NCBI GenBank assembly: GCA_021773055.1
Contig: JAJFKV010000007.1
Location: 46,962 to 110,961, forward strand
Origin: Woeseiaceae bacterium
Lineage (GTDB): Bacteria > Pseudomonadota > Gammaproteobacteria > Steroidobacterales > Woeseiaceae
Length of the DNA stretch: 64,000 bases
Direction of reading: 5' to 3'
Shown here one piece after another: positions 28,097 to 36,674 of the stretch. The notes beneath the pieces are model-generated. The model was not told the origin of the DNA and searched no databases. It saw nothing but the letters and a program-made list of their open reading frames with translations. A program made the translations under genes and the position numbers. Every line of letters starts with the position of its first letter. Position 1 is the first letter of the stretch.

Positions 28097-28534
28097 ATGA
28101 ATTCCAAGCTCACAATTAGAGAACAAATTAGGCGCAATTTGGTGGCGCTCATCAGCCTTGCGGTCGCGGTAACGGGCCTGGGTTACAACACCTGGCGCAA
28201 TGAAGCGAGCGAACATAATCGCAACCAGCGGCTTGTCTCCATCGAGTTGTTGTCGACGCTGGGCGACCTGCAGCAGCTAACGCTGGAAAAACACTACGGT
28301 GATGCGGAAGATCGCGAGGCGGTTAGTCGCGAGGCCTGGGCGAAGGTCTTGTTTGTTCGCGATCTGTCACAGATTTCCGAGGGCTCCGTGCCCGAGTCTG
28401 CAGCTGCCTTGTACGAAATCTGGCGGGACGACTACGACGAGCTTGGGAAAAACACGGAAGCGAAAGATCGAGTCGTTTCGGCTTTGGAAGAAGTGAGTAG
28501 TGACGTACACGAGGTGTTGACGAGTCTCGACTAG
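28097..28534 (+). CDS. Hypothetical membrane-anchored protein
   Basis: A 145-residue protein not matched to a known family. Residues about 15-32 (LVALISLAVAVTGLGYNTW) are a single transmembrane helix following a short basic cytoplasmic start. The remainder is charged and predicted helical (EASEHNRNQRLVSIELLSTLGDLQQLTLEKHYGDAEDREAV), so it may be a periplasmic coiled coil. GGGGGT lies about 12 bases before the ATG. It starts 29 bases after the MFS gene and its stop overlaps the convergent nuclease gene by 4 bases. Confidence 0.6.
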   Translation: MNSKLTIREQIRRNLVALISLAVAVTGLGYNTWRNEASEHNRNQRLVSIELLSTLGDLQQLTLEKHYGDAEDREAVSREAWAKVLFVRDLSQISEGSVPESAAALYEIWRDDYDELGKNTEAKDRVVSALEEVSSDVHEVLTSLD

Positions 28535-30402
28535 TTCGTCAGGTCGACACCGATAATCACGGGGTCATGATCCGAGGCCCGGTACGGTGAGTTGGCATCG
28601 AACAGATTGGCATCGCGACCGTTCTCGAGGTTGTAATCCAGCAATCGCGGCTCATCGGAATTGATATTCCATTCGATGGTCTCGCGAACTTGTGGGACCA
28701 GGCTCGGTGACGCGAGCGCATGATCCAGTGCTCCGGACATGCCATCAAACTGGAATGAATAGGCGTTGCTATTACTCTCGAGCAGACTGGTTAGCCCCGC
28801 ATTCTTGAGTGCCGTCAGCGGATCCTCCATGAGGTAGGCGTTCAGATCGCCGATGATCAGGAAGTCCGAATCGCCGCTGCCGGTAGGGTCGAGATTGATC
28901 CAGTCACCGATGGCGGCCGCGGCGTTGGTGCGAGTCATGTTGCAGTTGCCCTGGCCATCACCAAGATTCTGGTCGCCGATCGAGTCACAGGATGAACCTT
29001 TCGATTTCAGGTGGTTTACGACCACTGTCATCACGCCACCACCAGCGACAGCTTGAAACGATTGTGCGACGGCAGGACGGTTGCGACTATCGACGAATCG
29101 AGGATCCACACTCGCATCCAGTATCGCAAACGACCCGGTCGTGCGGATTGAAGACGAGTCGTAAATGAATCCGGTTTTTATCGCGTCGCTATTTATCGAT
29201 CCTGTGTCGACGAACGCGAATGTCGTTGTTGCGCCAGCGCGGCTGTTCAACGCATTAACTATCGCAGCAATAGATGCGCTCGCATTATTTTCCAGTTCGA
29301 TCAGCCCAATAATATCGGCATCCATGAGAGCAATCGCGGTCGCGGTTTTTGCGAGCTGGCGAGATAATTCTGCGGCGCTGTCAGCACCACGACAATTCTG
29401 GTTTGCCTGCGGCCCACAAATAGCCTGGCCAGTGTCTATGTTGGAGAAGAAATTCAAGACGTTGAAGCTGGCGACACGCAGTGAGCCAGCAATCGCCGGA
29501 GCGCCAGGTCGCGGGTTGTCATCAGCGAAGATCACATTTTCGGCCGGGACCAGGCGCCAGTTCTCCTCGCCGCCGCCACCGCTACCTCGGGAGTACCGCA
29601 GGTTGCCGCTGGCGCTTGTTAGCGAGTCGCCAACACGAATCGAATAATTTGTCGCTGCACCGGCGTGCAGGTGGCGAATCATTGTTGGGTTGGATGCTCG
29701 TATGCCGTCATCAAGAACGATCGACTTCGCGGCGAGGTCGGCCTGGTGCGCCGCGTACGCGCCGGTATCTGGTGCATTGCTGTTCGTGAACTGAAAGGGC
29801 CGGCCGCCCTGCGACAAACCGACATCGCCGTATTGCTCCAGGTAACGCAGGTTCGAAACGGTCAGCGTTTGCGGAAAGCGCACCAGCATGCCTTCGTAGC
29901 GCTCGAGGTCGGCAATGCTATCGCCGTCACTGTTCGTTGTTACCGCAATGGCAGGCAGGTTGACGTCGGTTGCCTGGATCATGCCGGTACCCGTGACATT
30001 TACAGAGCTCGGGCTGATTTGCGTTTCACCAAAGTACTCGCTGACTGTACCGGTAATGTCGACACGATCGCCGACAGCTACGTCAACTGCTGGTGTGTCG
30101 CCGTCAAATATGAAAATCCCTTCCGACGTCGCAGCGTTCCCGTCGGGAGTCTCTTGCTGAACGTAGAAGCCGCCCAGGTCGTTCGCCGCGTTCGCATCAT
30201 TGTCCTGAAAATCACCCGTAACGATGGCGGAAATGGATACCGACTGGCCGACCATGGGGCTTGCCGTACCGGGACCCTGCACGGTGGTGATAGAGATACC
30301 CCCGGCAGGTGGCGGGGGCGTTGGCGTGGGAGCAGCGGCTCCACCACTACCGCCGCAGGCGGCGATAGCGATGGCGCTGAAAGCGATGATGAGTTTGTTC
30401 AT
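28531..30402 (-). CDS. ExeM/NucH-family extracellular endonuclease lipoprotein
   Basis: A 623-residue secreted nuclease. The signal ends in the lipobox IAAC (Cys16), then a glycine/proline linker (APTPTPPPPAGG). Residues about 30-300 are an OB-fold-type domain (VGQSVSISAIVTGDF, GGFYVQQE). The endonuclease/exonuclease/phosphatase domain begins at RVASFNVLNFFSNIDTG (about 309) and shows IGLIELENNASASI, VVNHLKSKGSSCD, LIIGDLNAYLMEDP and a terminal SDHDPVIIGVDL, all catalytic segments of DNase-I-like enzymes. It probably degrades extracellular DNA for phosphate or nitrogen, anchored to the outer membrane. Confidence 0.92.
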   Translation of the reverse strand: MNKLIIAFSAIAIAACGGSGGAAAPTPTPPPPAGGISITTVQGPGTASPMVGQSVSISAIVTGDFQDNDANAANDLGGFYVQQETPDGNAATSEGIFIFDGDTPAVDVAVGDRVDITGTVSEYFGETQISPSSVNVTGTGMIQATDVNLPAIAVTTNSDGDSIADLERYEGMLVRFPQTLTVSNLRYLEQYGDVGLSQGGRPFQFTNSNAPDTGAYAAHQADLAAKSIVLDDGIRASNPTMIRHLHAGAATNYSIRVGDSLTSASGNLRYSRGSGGGGEENWRLVPAENVIFADDNPRPGAPAIAGSLRVASFNVLNFFSNIDTGQAICGPQANQNCRGADSAAELSRQLAKTATAIALMDADIIGLIELENNASASIAAIVNALNSRAGATTTFAFVDTGSINSDAIKTGFIYDSSSIRTTGSFAILDASVDPRFVDSRNRPAVAQSFQAVAGGGVMTVVVNHLKSKGSSCDSIGDQNLGDGQGNCNMTRTNAAAAIGDWINLDPTGSGDSDFLIIGDLNAYLMEDPLTALKNAGLTSLLESNSNAYSFQFDGMSGALDHALASPSLVPQVRETIEWNINSDEPRLLDYNLENGRDANLFDANSPYRASDHDPVIIGVDLTN

Positions 30403-30411
30403 GCGGGCATT

Positions 30412-31110
30412 TTAGCCCATGTCGAAAACCAAAAACTCTGCTTCTGACTCGCTGCTGATCATTAGTTGGCCTTCGGCAGAGATTTGCACGCCGTCGCCAG
30501 CAGCAGCGGACTGCCCATTTACACTGATGACCCCGGAAATGACCTGCACAAACACTTTGTGCGAATCGGCGATGACGTGTTCAATTTCGCTATCGGGCTG
30601 CAATATGCTGGCGTACAAATCCACCCGCTGGTGTAACGTAACGGAGCCATCGCGGCCGTCTCTGGATGCAATAAGGCGCAGCTGATTCAGTTTTTCCTCG
30701 CGCGTAAACAGCGTCTGTTCGTAGCCCGGCTCGAGATCATTTTCTTCGGGGAATAGCCAAATTTGCAGCAGGTGCAGTTCGTCGTTCTCGGAATGATTGT
30801 ATTCACTGTGCTGAACGCCGCTCCCGGCGGTCATGCGCTGGATTTCACCCGCGCTGATCACCGTGCCATTGCCCATGCTGTCGCGATGTTCTATCGCGCC
30901 CGATATGGGATAGGTGACGATCTCCATGTCCTTGTGCGGATGCCTGCCAAAACCCTGTCCTGGAGCAATGCGGTCTTCGTTGATGACCCGTAGTGGGCCG
31001 AAGCGGACGCGCTCCGGGTTTTGATAATCTGCGAACGAGAACGTGTGCCTCGCTTTCAGCCAGCCGTGGTCCGCACTTCCTCGAGATTTTGATGCGATAA
31101 GTTCTAGCAT
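30412..31110 (-). CDS. Pirin family protein (quercetin dioxygenase-like)
   Basis: A 232-residue bicupin. The N-terminal cupin has the pirin signature FADYQNPERVRFGPLRVINEDRIAPGQGFGRHPHKDMEIVTY and later GSGVQHSEYNHSE, providing the metal-binding histidines and glutamate. Some bacterial pirins (YhhW) are quercetin 2,3-dioxygenases and others are redox-sensing regulators. It lies 12 bases after the azoreductase gene on the same strand, and the two are commonly paired in quinone or flavonoid stress operons. Confidence 0.92.
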   Translation of the reverse strand: MLELIASKSRGSADHGWLKARHTFSFADYQNPERVRFGPLRVINEDRIAPGQGFGRHPHKDMEIVTYPISGAIEHRDSMGNGTVISAGEIQRMTAGSGVQHSEYNHSENDELHLLQIWLFPEENDLEPGYEQTLFTREEKLNQLRLIASRDGRDGSVTLHQRVDLYASILQPDSEIEHVIADSHKVFVQVISGVISVNGQSAAAGDGVQISAEGQLMISSESEAEFLVFDMG

Positions 31111-31122
31111 GATCTTCTCCGC

Positions 31123-31743
31123 TTAAGCCGCTGCCGCCGACAAATGCACTGCTTCCGCTATCTGTGCGCGTGCGCGATCCATTGATTCTTCTATGTCCGT
31201 GTTAATTCGGTCTGCAGCGATAATTTCGACATCGGTGATGCCGACAAACGATAGCGCGTGACGGAGGTAAGGTGTAGCGAAATCCATCGGGCTGCCGACC
31301 GGGACACCACCGGTTGCAACGACCAGGTAGGCCTTCTTGCCTTTGAGCAGTCCAACCGGGCCGTTTTCTGTGTATTGGAAAGTCAGCCGGGCCCTGGCGA
31401 TCATGTCTATCCAGGCTTTCAGCGTTGCGGCTATCGAGAAATTGTAGACCGGCACCCCGATCACGACGGCATCCGCGTTCTTAAGCTCATTCACAAGCTC
31501 GTCAGAGTAGGCGAGTGTTTCGCGGTGCTTGAGCGTGCGTTCTTCATCGGGCGTGAAGTTTGCCTCAATCCACGCCTCGTTCACGAACGGGACGCCGCTG
31601 CCGACGTTGCGACGAGTGATGTCGACGTACTGGTGGCGGTCCTCGAGAGCGGCAATAAGGTCCGCGCTCAATTGCCGGGTAACTGAGCCGTCATAGCGGC
31701 CGCTGGAGCTGATTTCCAGAATTCGTAAGCTTTTGTGTTCCAT
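31123..31743 (-). CDS. azoR: FMN-dependent NADH-azoreductase / quinone reductase
   Basis: A 206-residue flavodoxin-like enzyme. It has LRILEISSSGRYDGSVTRQLS at the N-terminus (FMN phosphate loop), VVIGVPVYNFSIAATLKAWIDMI (FMN ring contact and dimer face), and GKKAYLVVATGGVPVGSP. AzoR reduces azo dyes and quinones with NADH. It is divergent from the LysR gene across 108 bases, a common arrangement where the LysR protein controls the reductase, and is followed by the pirin gene. Confidence 0.9.
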   Translation of the reverse strand: MEHKSLRILEISSSGRYDGSVTRQLSADLIAALEDRHQYVDITRRNVGSGVPFVNEAWIEANFTPDEERTLKHRETLAYSDELVNELKNADAVVIGVPVYNFSIAATLKAWIDMIARARLTFQYTENGPVGLLKGKKAYLVVATGGVPVGSPMDFATPYLRHALSFVGITDVEIIAADRINTDIEESMDRARAQIAEAVHLSAAAA

Positions 31744-31851
31744 GATTGTGTCTCCTGGGCGATGCCCGTTGCATTGACTACAGTCTCACTGTTGACATGA
31801 ACAAGATAAATAGTAGTTTAGGAATAAGATTGTTGAGGAAAGCGCAACAGT

Positions 31852-32787
31852 ATGGACAAATTTGAGGATATTCAGGCGTTTATCACCGTGGTTGACGCTG
31901 GCAGTTTCACCGCGGCGGCGGAGCGGCTGGGTTCTGGCAAGTCGGCGCTGAGTCGGCGGGTGTCAGGTCTGGAGGAGCGCCTCGGTGTGCAACTGTTGCA
32001 TCGCACGACACGGGCTCTCAACCTGACCGAGACCGGGCGCAGCTTTTACGAGCACGGGACGCGTATTCTTGCAGACCTCGAAGAGGCCGAGGCCGCCGTG
32101 CAGCAGGAACACGGTGAGCTGCGCGGGACGCTCAGATTCGCGCTGCCATTGTCGTTCGGGGTGCGCCACATGTGTGGCCCGATCGCGACCTTCAGCAAGC
32201 AACACCCCAAGGTCAGGTTCGATCTGGATCTGAATGACCGGCGGGTCGACCTGATTGAGGATAATTTCGATATGGCCTTACGCATTGGCCGACTCACGGA
32301 CTCATCGTTGATCGCTCGCCGCCTGTTCGATGTTCGTGCGGTGGTCTGCGCGTCACCGCATTACTTGCATGTGCACGGTGTTCCCGAGACGCCCGAGGAC
32401 CTTCAGGACCACCGATGCCTGGTCTATTCGAACCTTAGCGACCCCGAAAAATGGCATTACGAAGATAGTGAGGGCAAGCGCAGCACCGTCAAAGTGACTC
32501 CGGCCATGGTTGCGAGCAGCGGTGATTTCCTGAGTAATGCGGCCGCACACGGCATGGGCATGGTTATCCAGCCGACGTTTATCGCCTCAGCCGCGATCCG
32601 TAGCGGCAACCTGGTGCCGGTGCTGACAGATTACTCATGGCCTATTTCGCCAGCCTATGCGGTGTATCCGCCAACGCGCCACCTGTCATACCGGGTGCGG
32701 GCGTTTATCGACTTTCTCGCGGATAAATTTTCCGGGATTCCTCACTGGGACCGGGATTGCGAAACACTTAGCGCCAGGCAGACCTGA
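31852..32787 (+). CDS. LysR family transcriptional regulator
   Basis: A 311-residue regulator. The N-terminal winged helix-turn-helix is FEDIQAFITVVDAGSFTAAAERLGSGKSALSRRVSGLEERLG, followed by a linker helix and a periplasmic-binding-like effector domain (from about residue 90: RGTLRFALPLSFGVRHM). It probably controls the divergent azoR-pirin pair in response to a quinone or electrophile. A TTGACA hexamer at 31792-31797 in the shared spacer may be its -35 element. Its 3' end overlaps the convergent lysoplasmalogenase-like gene by 46 bases. Confidence 0.92.
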   Translation: MDKFEDIQAFITVVDAGSFTAAAERLGSGKSALSRRVSGLEERLGVQLLHRTTRALNLTETGRSFYEHGTRILADLEEAEAAVQQEHGELRGTLRFALPLSFGVRHMCGPIATFSKQHPKVRFDLDLNDRRVDLIEDNFDMALRIGRLTDSSLIARRLFDVRAVVCASPHYLHVHGVPETPEDLQDHRCLVYSNLSDPEKWHYEDSEGKRSTVKVTPAMVASSGDFLSNAAAHGMGMVIQPTFIASAAIRSGNLVPVLTDYSWPISPAYAVYPPTRHLSYRVRAFIDFLADKFSGIPHWDRDCETLSARQT

Positions 32788-33395
32788 CCGGCGTAATACA
32801 GCGGCAGTCCCCAGACGTAGTGCGGAAATGTTGTCTGGGTAAGCCTTAGCGAGGCAACAGACAGGTCGGACAGGAAAAACAGCACCGCGCCAATCAGAAT
32901 CAATACAGTCCCGTCCTTGCCGCGCGTGCCGATTGCCGCGATGACCATGCCGCTGATAACAACGGTGTACAAATTCACCGGCAGCGCCAGCTCGGGTGGA
33001 GTGTGTGGCGCGAGCCACAGGGCCACGCTCGTCGCCACTCCGATCACGGGCAGCGCCGCAGCGGCCATCCAGCGCAGGCTTACGCCGTGGACCGCAAATG
33101 CTGCAACATAGGCGAGGTGGGCCAGCAAGAAAGCCGCCAGTCCGCTGAGAAAAGCCCGTTGGTCGTCGCCGATAAGAAAAGCATCCCCCAGCATGGATAA
33201 CACCAGCCCCGCCAGCAGGATTCTGCCGTAGGCCGCGTGCAGCGCACCGCCCAGAAAGGCTATTGTGACAAAACCACAGGAGGCAACTAACTTGGCTACT
33301 GTGGCGGCAGCATCCATACCAACCAGCAGTGTGTCGACCAGAACGAGGCAACCGATGCCGGTAACAACTACCGCAGTTCGTATTCGCTGAGTCAT
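32742..33395 (-). CDS. Lysoplasmalogenase-like membrane protein (YhhN family)
   Basis: A 217-residue inner-membrane protein with about eight hydrophobic helices. The YhhN signature occurs as LVLSMLGDAFLI and LAAFLLAHLAYVAAF, with LFFLSDLSVAS later (catalytic Asp and Ser candidates). Relatives of TMEM86 hydrolyse the vinyl-ether bond of lysoplasmalogens, but the bacterial activity may differ. It overlaps the 3' end of the LysR gene and lies on the opposite strand. Confidence 0.85.
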   Translation of the reverse strand: MTQRIRTAVVVTGIGCLVLVDTLLVGMDAAATVAKLVASCGFVTIAFLGGALHAAYGRILLAGLVLSMLGDAFLIGDDQRAFLSGLAAFLLAHLAYVAAFAVHGVSLRWMAAAALPVIGVATSVALWLAPHTPPELALPVNLYTVVISGMVIAAIGTRGKDGTVLILIGAVLFFLSDLSVASLRLTQTTFPHYVWGLPLYYAGQVCLALSVSQSRSQ

Positions 33396-33493
33396 AGACG
33401 CCAGTCTACATTGTTCCGCGAGGGCAGCATCTTGTAATAAAACCGACCCAGAGCAGGTCTATTAGCGGGAGGACGTACGACGAAGGAAACGAG

Positions 33494-33691
33494 ATGCCAG
33501 CGAAAATCAAAAACGGATTCAAATCCTGGATGATTGTATACGCGGCCCTCCTCATAGCGCTGGTTTCAGCCGGCTCTGCCGGGGAATCAAACGCAGCATC
33601 GGTTTCACCCGGAGCTTATCCTTCAGAGATCAAACGTGAGAAAGTATTCTTCACGCCGACAGTCGATCGACCTCTCAGAAACGATATATAG
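33494..33691 (+). CDS. Small exported or membrane peptide, unknown
   Basis: A 65-residue frame with a strong ribosome site (AAGGAAACGAG before ATG 33494). It has a basic start (MPAKIKNGFKSW), a hydrophobic core MIVYAALLIALVSAGSAG that looks like a signal peptide, and a short polar mature part of about 35 residues. No family was recognised. The ribosome site and the signal-like core are the only support. Neighbouring genes give no clue. Confidence 0.42.
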   Translation: MPAKIKNGFKSWMIVYAALLIALVSAGSAGESNAASVSPGAYPSEIKREKVFFTPTVDRPLRNDI

Positions 33692-33703
33692 ATCCCCTTA
33701 AGT

Positions 33704-33721
33704 CGGCACATGGATGTGCCG
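33704..33721. promoter_or_regulatory. Inverted repeat CGGCACAT-GG-ATGTGCCG
   Basis: A perfect 8-base inverted repeat in the 140-base space between two small exported-protein genes. There is no T-rich run after it, so a regulator site or an RNA hairpin is more likely than an intrinsic terminator. Confidence 0.35.
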
Positions 33722-33831
33722 TACCTTTACTCAATCCACTATTTCTATTGCCAGTCTCGAAGTAGACTGTTAGAAAGTATTGCAGGAATCTAAAGGGTGC
33801 GGGAAAACATCTGGGAACGGGTCTACACAAA

Positions 33832-34212
33832 ATGAAAAAACTCTTACTCGCAACAGCCATATTGATTGCGTCACTAAATTCACTGGCCGCGGACACCGTC
33901 AAGGAGTTTCACGGTACCGGCAATACGACGACGGACATATTTACTGTCGAATCACCGTGGCTGCTCGACTGGCATCTTAACGGCGATTACGATGCGTTGG
34001 TCGCGCTCGATGTCACGTTGATCGAGGCACACACGGGCCGGCACGTTGGCCGCATTTTGCATACCAAGCGCAAAGGGAACGGTCTGAAGCTGTTTGAGAA
34101 TGGCGGCCAGTACCAACTACGGGTTAGCGCAACGCTGGCACGATGGTCTTTGAGAGTGCAGCAGATCAAGCCCGAAGAAAAAGAGCTCTACACGCCCAGA
34201 ACCCGGAACTGA
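33832..34212 (+). CDS. Exported protein of unknown function
   Basis: A 126-residue protein with a clear signal peptide (MKKLLLATAILIASLNSLAA, cleaved about residue 20). The mature part has alternating beta-strand patterns (TDIFTVESPWLLDWHLNG, YDALVALDVTLIEAHTG, YQLRVSATLARWSLRVQQI) of a small beta-sandwich. It carries no cysteine and no known catalytic motif. It probably sits in the periplasm. No family is recognised with confidence. Confidence 0.6.
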   Translation: MKKLLLATAILIASLNSLAADTVKEFHGTGNTTTDIFTVESPWLLDWHLNGDYDALVALDVTLIEAHTGRHVGRILHTKRKGNGLKLFENGGQYQLRVSATLARWSLRVQQIKPEEKELYTPRTRN

Positions 34213-34256
34213 AGCAAAGCATGCGAATGCTCTAGTGTTGTGCGATCATCAATCGT

Positions 34257-35324
34257 GTGACTGATCTGGGCAACAGAAAAGGTAGCGCTGCGGTAACCGC
34301 AGCTGCGGTTATCGTCGTGATCTACGGCATGCAGATGGCCAAGGTATTGCTGGTGCCGTTTCTTATCGCGTCTTTCCTCGCATTGATTACCGTTCGGCCG
34401 ATGCTGTGGTTGCAGCAAAAACGCGTGCCGAGCTTCCTTGCGGCACTTATCATCGTCTCAGCGATCATGCTTTTGCTGGCAATCCTGGGGATAATCCTGG
34501 GCAGCTCGATCGCTGATTTTACGGCGGCCCTTCCCGTGTATCAGGCGAGACTCGAAGTCATGGTCGCCGGTGTCATTGATTTTATGGTCGAACACCTGAA
34601 CGTCGATGAGTCGATGGAGAGTCTCGGCGATATGATTGATGTTGGTTGGGCGATGGGATTTGCGGCGACCATACTCAACAGTCTAAAAGCTGTGCTGACC
34701 AACACCTTCCTGATTATTTTCACGATGATATTCATGTTGCTGGAAGTATCGAGCGTAGCTACCAAAGTTGAAGCCGCCTTCGGACGCAGTGCCGAATCAC
34801 TACAACGTCCAAGAGCCTTTCTACAGAACCTCGGGCGCTACCTGGGCATCAAGACCATCGTCAGTATCGCAACCGGAGTCTGCGCTGGCATCTTAACGAG
34901 CATGATAGGGCTCGATTTTCCGTTGCTGTGGGCGATGCTCGCGTTTCTCCTGAATTACGTACCGACAATTGGGTCGATCATTGCCGCGGTGCCTGCAGTC
35001 TTGCTGGCATTGGTGCAGTTGGGACCGGGTGCGGCAGGCGCAACGGCTATCGGCTTTGCAGGCATCAATATTGCATTTGGTAATTTCTTGGAACCGCGCC
35101 TGTTGGGTTACGGTGTTGGCATCTCACCGCTGGTCGTTTTCGTTGGACTGTTTTTTTGGGGCTGGGTGTTCGGCCCGGTCGGCATGCTGTTGTCAGTACC
35201 GCTGACGATGACTCTCAAGCTGGCGCTTGAAAGTGATGCTGGTACACGGTGGATCGCGATATTAATCGGCTCCGAGCGCGACGCAGTTTACGCGCTAAAA
35301 AAACGGGCAACCGAACAGGACTAA
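34257..35324 (+). CDS. AI-2E family transporter (PerM/TqsA-like)
   Basis: A 355-residue membrane protein with about eight transmembrane segments. The two-part topology is typical: an N-terminal half with ALITVRPMLWLQQKRVPSFLAALI, a periplasmic amphipathic stretch (SMESLGDMIDVGW), and a C-terminal half with LLWAMLAFLLNYVPTIGSIIAAVPAVLLAL and LEPRLLGYGVGISPLVVFVGLFFWGWVFGPVGMLLSVPLT. Family members export autoinducer-2 or act as Na+/H+ antiporters; which applies here is unknown. GTG 34257 is used as start and has no strong ribosome site. It is convergent with the CBS gene. Confidence 0.88.
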   Translation: MTDLGNRKGSAAVTAAAVIVVIYGMQMAKVLLVPFLIASFLALITVRPMLWLQQKRVPSFLAALIIVSAIMLLLAILGIILGSSIADFTAALPVYQARLEVMVAGVIDFMVEHLNVDESMESLGDMIDVGWAMGFAATILNSLKAVLTNTFLIIFTMIFMLLEVSSVATKVEAAFGRSAESLQRPRAFLQNLGRYLGIKTIVSIATGVCAGILTSMIGLDFPLLWAMLAFLLNYVPTIGSIIAAVPAVLLALVQLGPGAAGATAIGFAGINIAFGNFLEPRLLGYGVGISPLVVFVGLFFWGWVFGPVGMLLSVPLTMTLKLALESDAGTRWIAILIGSERDAVYALKKRATEQD

Positions 35325-35327
35325 TTT

Positions 35328-35783
35328 TCAGGCGACGTCCAGGTCGTCAAAATCGTCATCGAACGGTTCCGCTGACTCAATCTGCTCCAGCAAATTAATG
35401 GCAACAGCGACGAAGTCTGTATCGGTAATGATTCCGACCAGATCGCCCTCATCCATAACCGGTAAGCAGCCGATCTGATGCTTTTCAAGAAACAAGGCTG
35501 CCTGCCTCAATCTCGCGTTAACATCGACCGTTGCAACATCTTTTACCATTGCATCGCTTACAGTGATTTCATCCGCATGGATTCGATTGCGATAATCGCG
35601 TAAGAACGAGTCGGTGGCAGCGAGCACATTTGTTAGCGTAAGTAGCCCCACTAGCGACCTGCCATCTACAACCGGCAAATGATGGATCTTGTACTGCTGC
35701 ATCAATGTGCGTGCCTCAGCCAGAGTAGCGGACGGCGGTACCGTGACCAGGTTGGTGCTCATGATTGCGTCGATACTGAACAT
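35328..35783 (-). CDS. CBS-domain protein
   Basis: A 151-residue protein of two CBS motifs: residues about 5-60 (IMSTNLVTVPPSATLAEARTLMQQYKIHHLPVVDG) and 75-130 (VSDAMVKDVATVDVNARLRQAALFLEKHQIGCLPVMDEGDLVGIIT). Such paired CBS domains bind adenine nucleotides and regulate partners. The acidic tail DDDFDDLDVA is unusual. ATG 35783 was chosen because AAGGAGA sits 6-8 bases upstream; a longer frame to 35852 lacks a ribosome site. Confidence 0.88.
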   Translation of the reverse strand: MFSIDAIMSTNLVTVPPSATLAEARTLMQQYKIHHLPVVDGRSLVGLLTLTNVLAATDSFLRDYRNRIHADEITVSDAMVKDVATVDVNARLRQAALFLEKHQIGCLPVMDEGDLVGIITDTDFVAVAINLLEQIESAEPFDDDFDDLDVA

Positions 35784-35918
35784 GGTCTCCTTCTCCCTCG
35801 TTACCTGTCTCAGTCTAGTCAAATCGGCGCAACGGACCATTGCGAGAAACACGTATTAGATGAAATTCTGCTACTGTGAAATACTGAGTAACCATATGCT
35901 TTACAGGCGAGATTCACT

Positions 35919-36671
35919 ATGAACAAGCGACTAGTCAATTCGCTGATATTGCTAGTGATTCCTATGCTTGGAGTTGCCGATGAGCGTGACGGCAAAGCGA
36001 TCGTGCGCGATGCAATAGACCACTGGCGCGGACTGTCTTCGTATACCGAAATGACGATGATTATTCACCGGCCGGACTGGGAGCGCTCTATGACAATGCG
36101 GGCCTGGACCAAGGGTGATGACCATTCGCTGGTACGCGTTGTTGAACCGAAAAAAGACCGTGGTAACGGTACGCTGACAGATGACGATCGCATGTGGTCC
36201 TATTCCCCAAAAATAAATCGCGTTATCAAGGTACCGTCGTCGATGATGGGGCAAAGCTGGATGGGTTCGGATTTTTCCAATAAGGACATCGCGCGCGCCG
36301 ATGAGATCGTCGAGGAGTATGTGCACACACTGCTCGCTACCGAGGAAGTCGATGGCATCACCGTCTATGAGGTTGAGGCGGTGCCTGATGAAGATGCGGC
36401 TGTCGTATGGGGCCGCGAGGTGCTGCGCATTCGTGAGGACCACGTCGTTCTCGAGCACTCGTTCTTCGATCAGGACGGTGAGCTCGTCAAGAGTTTGCAG
36501 ACGATGGAGATTACCGACATGGGTGGTCGAAGCACCGCAAAACGCCAGCGCATGAGTAAGGCGGATTATCCCGATGAGTGGACCGAAATCCAGGTGAAAG
36601 ACGTGGCATACGAAGTCGAGCTTAAGGACAGCCTGTTTACATTGTCGAACCTGCGGAACCCTCGAGACTAG
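35919..36671 (+). CDS. LolA-like outer-membrane lipoprotein-sorting protein
   Basis: A 250-residue periplasmic protein with a signal peptide (MNKRLVNSLILLVIPMLGVA). The mature part matches the LolA-like family of single-gene lipid carriers: MTMIIHRPDWERSMTMRAWTKGDDHSLVRVVEPKKDRGNGTL, MWSYSPKINRVIKVPSSMMGQSWMGSDFSNKDI and a C-terminal half of long antiparallel strands. It probably shields a lipid or lipoprotein between membranes. It starts the five-gene unit that continues with two FtsX permeases, an ATPase and an outer-membrane barrel, all nearly touching. Confidence 0.85.
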   Translation: MNKRLVNSLILLVIPMLGVADERDGKAIVRDAIDHWRGLSSYTEMTMIIHRPDWERSMTMRAWTKGDDHSLVRVVEPKKDRGNGTLTDDDRMWSYSPKINRVIKVPSSMMGQSWMGSDFSNKDIARADEIVEEYVHTLLATEEVDGITVYEVEAVPDEDAAVVWGREVLRIREDHVVLEHSFFDQDGELVKSLQTMEITDMGGRSTAKRQRMSKADYPDEWTEIQVKDVAYEVELKDSLFTLSNLRNPRD

Positions 36672-36674
36672 GTA

